In this document: piece by piece, positions 6,053 through 7,731 of the stretch
How the letters are laid out: each line of letters begins with the position of its first letter
Numbering within the stretch: position 1 is the first letter of the stretch
NCBI GenBank assembly: GCA_025453435.1
Contig: JALOQI010000018.1
Coordinates: 1-7,731, forward strand
Direction: 5' to 3'
DNA: 7,731 nucleotides
Source of the DNA: Candidatus Omnitrophota bacterium
Lineage (GTDB): Bacteria; Omnitrophota; Koll11; Gygaellales; Profunditerraquicolaceae
Notes under the pieces: model-generated
What the model saw: only the letters and a program-made list of their open reading frames with translations
The model's database searches: none
What the model was told of the DNA's origin: nothing
Program-made: the position numbers and the translations under genes

Positions 6053-7144
6053 TTAAGGATATTCGCCCGCGCGCGCGACGTTCATTAAAAGACCGACGCT
6101 GACCATATCGAACACGAACGAAGAGCCGCCGTAACTTATAAACGGCAGAGGCAGGCCTTTTGTCGGCAGGACTCCGCATGATACGCCTATATTGACCATT
6201 GCCTTGAGGCTTATCAAAAGCACAAGGCCCAGGCTTAAGAAATAACCGAACCTGTCAGGCGCATGCTTGACTATAGTCAGGCCCTGCTTGATAAATATGA
6301 CGAACAATATTATTATGCCTATCGTTCCCAAAAGGCCGAGTTCCTCTCCTATTATCGAAAAAATAAAATCCGTGTGCGCCGCAGGCAGGTAAAAAAGCTT
6401 TTGCTGTGAATGCCCCAGGCCTGCGCCGAATATGCCTCCGGACCCGAGCGCAACTTGAGACTGTATTATCTGAAACCCCCTGCCCTGGGGATCGGCCCAT
6501 GGGTTCAAAAATGCCAGTATCCTCATCCTTCGATAAGGCACGCTGAATATCAAAACGTAAAGCGCGGGTATCGCGCTCAATATTATAGCTCCGAGATACG
6601 TCAGCCTCACACCGCTGACATACAGCATGATGAAAACCACGGCGAACAAAGCTATTGTCGTGCCCAGATCCGGCTCGACCAGTATCAGAAGCGATATGCA
6701 GCCAAGCACTGCCATTACGGGCGCCAGCCCCCAGCGTATGGTGCGGATAAAATTTCCCTTTCTTTCGATAAAATCAGCCAGGTAGATTATCATTGCGATG
6801 CATGCAAAAGACGACGGCTGGAAACTTATGAACTTGAAACGGAACCAGCGCCTGGCTCCGGACACTTCCCTGCCGATGTGGGGCATCAGGACAAGCGCCA
6901 GCATCAGGATCGATATCCATAACAGGAGCCTGGAATGATTTTTAAGCTTTCTATAATCGAACGACATTACGAAAAACGTTGCTGCTATGCCCAGAAGGAT
7001 GAAGGTCAAATGCCTCTTTAAAAAAAACATGCCGTCTTTATACTGCGACAGCGCATAAATGCCGGATGCGCTGTATATCATGACCACTCCTATGCATATA
7101 AGGACGGTGCTTGTCATGAATATGTTCAAACGCAGTGTGCGCAT
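6053..7144 (-). CDS. ftsW: Septal peptidoglycan glycosyltransferase FtsW (SEDS family)
   Basis: FtsW polymerises lipid II into septal glycan together with its class B penicillin-binding partner FtsI. The 363-residue product is strongly hydrophobic with about ten membrane spans, starting at about residue 8. SEDS signatures are GREVSGARRWFRF (91-103), ILVEPDLGTT (154-163), FLNPWADPQGRGFQIIQSQ (212-230), ALGSGGIFGAGLGHSQQKL (232-250), AHTDFIFSIIGEELG (256-270, with the catalytic Asp259) and GVLPTKGLPLPFISYGGSS (324-342). The last two are intact, so an active polymerase is expected. The QPSELAK motif is changed to QPSSFAC (109-115), which is unusual. RodA is the main alternative; placement between murD and murG favours FtsW. 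The ATG follows the murD stop after one base, with AAAGGA 10 nt upstream. Confidence 0.95.
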   Translation of the reverse strand: MRTLRLNIFMTSTVLICIGVVMIYSASGIYALSQYKDGMFFLKRHLTFILLGIAATFFVMSFDYRKLKNHSRLLLWISILMLALVLMPHIGREVSGARRWFRFKFISFQPSSFACIAMIIYLADFIERKGNFIRTIRWGLAPVMAVLGCISLLILVEPDLGTTIALFAVVFIMLYVSGVRLTYLGAIILSAIPALYVLIFSVPYRRMRILAFLNPWADPQGRGFQIIQSQVALGSGGIFGAGLGHSQQKLFYLPAAHTDFIFSIIGEELGLLGTIGIIILFVIFIKQGLTIVKHAPDRFGYFLSLGLVLLISLKAMVNIGVSCGVLPTKGLPLPFISYGGSSFVFDMVSVGLLMNVARAGEYP

Positions 7145-7145
7145 A

Positions 7146-7731
7146 TTATCCGGATCCTTTGCCGCAAGCCGAAGAAGCTGCCAGGCCTTTTACGATATCT
7201 TTAAAAACCCTTCCCCTGTGCTCGTAATCGGTGAACATGTCATATGATGCGCACATCGGAGATAAAAGGACCCAGTCCCCCGGGCCTGCCGATTTATACG
7301 CTTTGATAACCGCCTCCCGCATATCGGCCGCTTCAAGAACGGGCAGGCGGCCCGATATTGCCGCTTTTATCTTTTGGCGCGCCTGGCCTATAAGCACGAA
7401 CTTGCGCACCTTCTTGACTGCAATATCCATTAAAGGTCCATAATCCAGGCCCTTGTCCTTGCCCCCCGCGATCATTACGCATTTGCCCGGCACATTTGAA
7501 AGAGCCCATAAAGCAGATTCAACGGTCGTAGCTTTCGAATCATTTACGAACGTAACTTCATTCACGCAGGCCACTTCTTCCATTCGATGCTCAAGCCCCT
7601 TAAAATTTTTAAAAACACTTCTGCAGATATCCGGGCCGATGCCGAGAATCCCGGCGGTCCGGATCACAGCCGACTGATTGGGATTAAACCCGGGGCCTTC
7701 TTTGAAATAAACGATTTTCGCGCGCGATTCG
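7146..7731 (-). CDS. murD: UDP-N-acetylmuramoylalanine--D-glutamate ligase, C-terminal part (5' end outside window)
   Basis: MurD adds D-Glu to UDP-MurNAc-L-Ala with ATP. Only the last 194 residues and stop are present; the frame is open to the right edge, so the UDP-binding and ATP-loop domains lie outside. What remains is the end of the central domain and the ligand-binding C-terminal domain. Clear MurD motifs are FKGLEHRME (residues 43-51 of this fragment), VNDSKATT (61-68), IAGGKDKGLDYGPL (86-99) and LLSPMCASYDMF (154-165), the last matching the D-Glu-binding Ser and Phe. NDSKATT stands in for the usual NDSKATN. The expected His-Asn-x-x-Asn at the domain junction is replaced by GFNPNQSA (14-21). 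Stop TAA is one base before ftsW. MurE and MurF are excluded by the SPxCASxDMF motif. Confidence 0.93.
   Translation of the reverse strand, partial: ESRAKIVYFKEGPGFNPNQSAVIRTAGILGIGPDICRSVFKNFKGLEHRMEEVACVNEVTFVNDSKATTVESALWALSNVPGKCVMIAGGKDKGLDYGPLMDIAVKKVRKFVLIGQARQKIKAAISGRLPVLEAADMREAVIKAYKSAGPGDWVLLSPMCASYDMFTDYEHRGRVFKDIVKGLAASSACGKGSG
7155..7160 (-). promoter_or_regulatory. Ribosome binding site of ftsW
   Basis: The minus strand reads AAAGGA, 10 nt before the ftsW ATG at 7144 and within the final codons of murD. A second GGA at 7149-7151 lies closer. Because stop and start are one base apart, terminating ribosomes could also reinitiate. Confidence 0.5.

Noticed and set aside
6068..6077. 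Alternating CG run (five CG repeats) near the end of ftsW
   Set aside because: It is short and explained by the Val-Ala-Arg-Ala codons; I see no reason to call it a Z-DNA or regulatory element.
1..7731. An undescribed accessory, defence or mobile system
   Set aside because: Almost every base belongs to eight recognised dcw genes; there are no inverted repeats, transposase-like genes, CRISPR repeats or unknown genes.

Overview
The window is a nearly gap-free piece of a bacterial division and cell-wall (dcw) cluster. All eight genes lie on the minus strand, so transcription runs from high to low coordinates. In transcription order they are: murD (3' part only, cut by the right edge), ftsW, murG, murC, murB, ddl, ftsQ and ftsA (5' part only, cut by the left edge). 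Adjacent genes are separated by at most 13 nt or overlap by 8 to 35 nt. There is no intergenic stretch large enough for another gene, no RNA gene, no mobile element, no CRISPR array and no terminator that I can see.

The genes form one pathway. MurD, MurC, MurB and Ddl work in the cytoplasm on peptidoglycan precursor synthesis: MurB makes UDP-MurNAc, MurC and MurD add L-Ala and D-Glu, and Ddl makes the D-Ala-D-Ala end. MurG turns lipid I into lipid II at the inner membrane face, and FtsW polymerises lipid II into septal glycan. FtsQ and FtsA are divisome scaffold and membrane-anchor proteins. The partners normally next to such a set (mraY, murE, murF, ftsI upstream; ftsZ downstream) would lie outside the window.

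The gene order (murD-ftsW-murG-murC-murB-ddl-ftsQ-ftsA) resembles that of Gram-negative-type bacteria. Base composition looks roughly balanced, and ATA (Ile) and AGG (Arg) codons are common, which argues against an enterobacterium. Several proteins carry non-consensus residues in motifs that are usually nearly invariant. Together this suggests an uncultured lineage far from model organisms. A candidate phylum such as Omnitrophota is my guess, not something the sequence proves.

I see no previously undescribed system. The points worth a second look are substitutions at hallmark positions of FtsA, FtsW, MurG, MurD and MurB, an AT-rich patch inside murB with promoter-like elements on both strands, and an A8 run across the ddl/ftsQ overlap.
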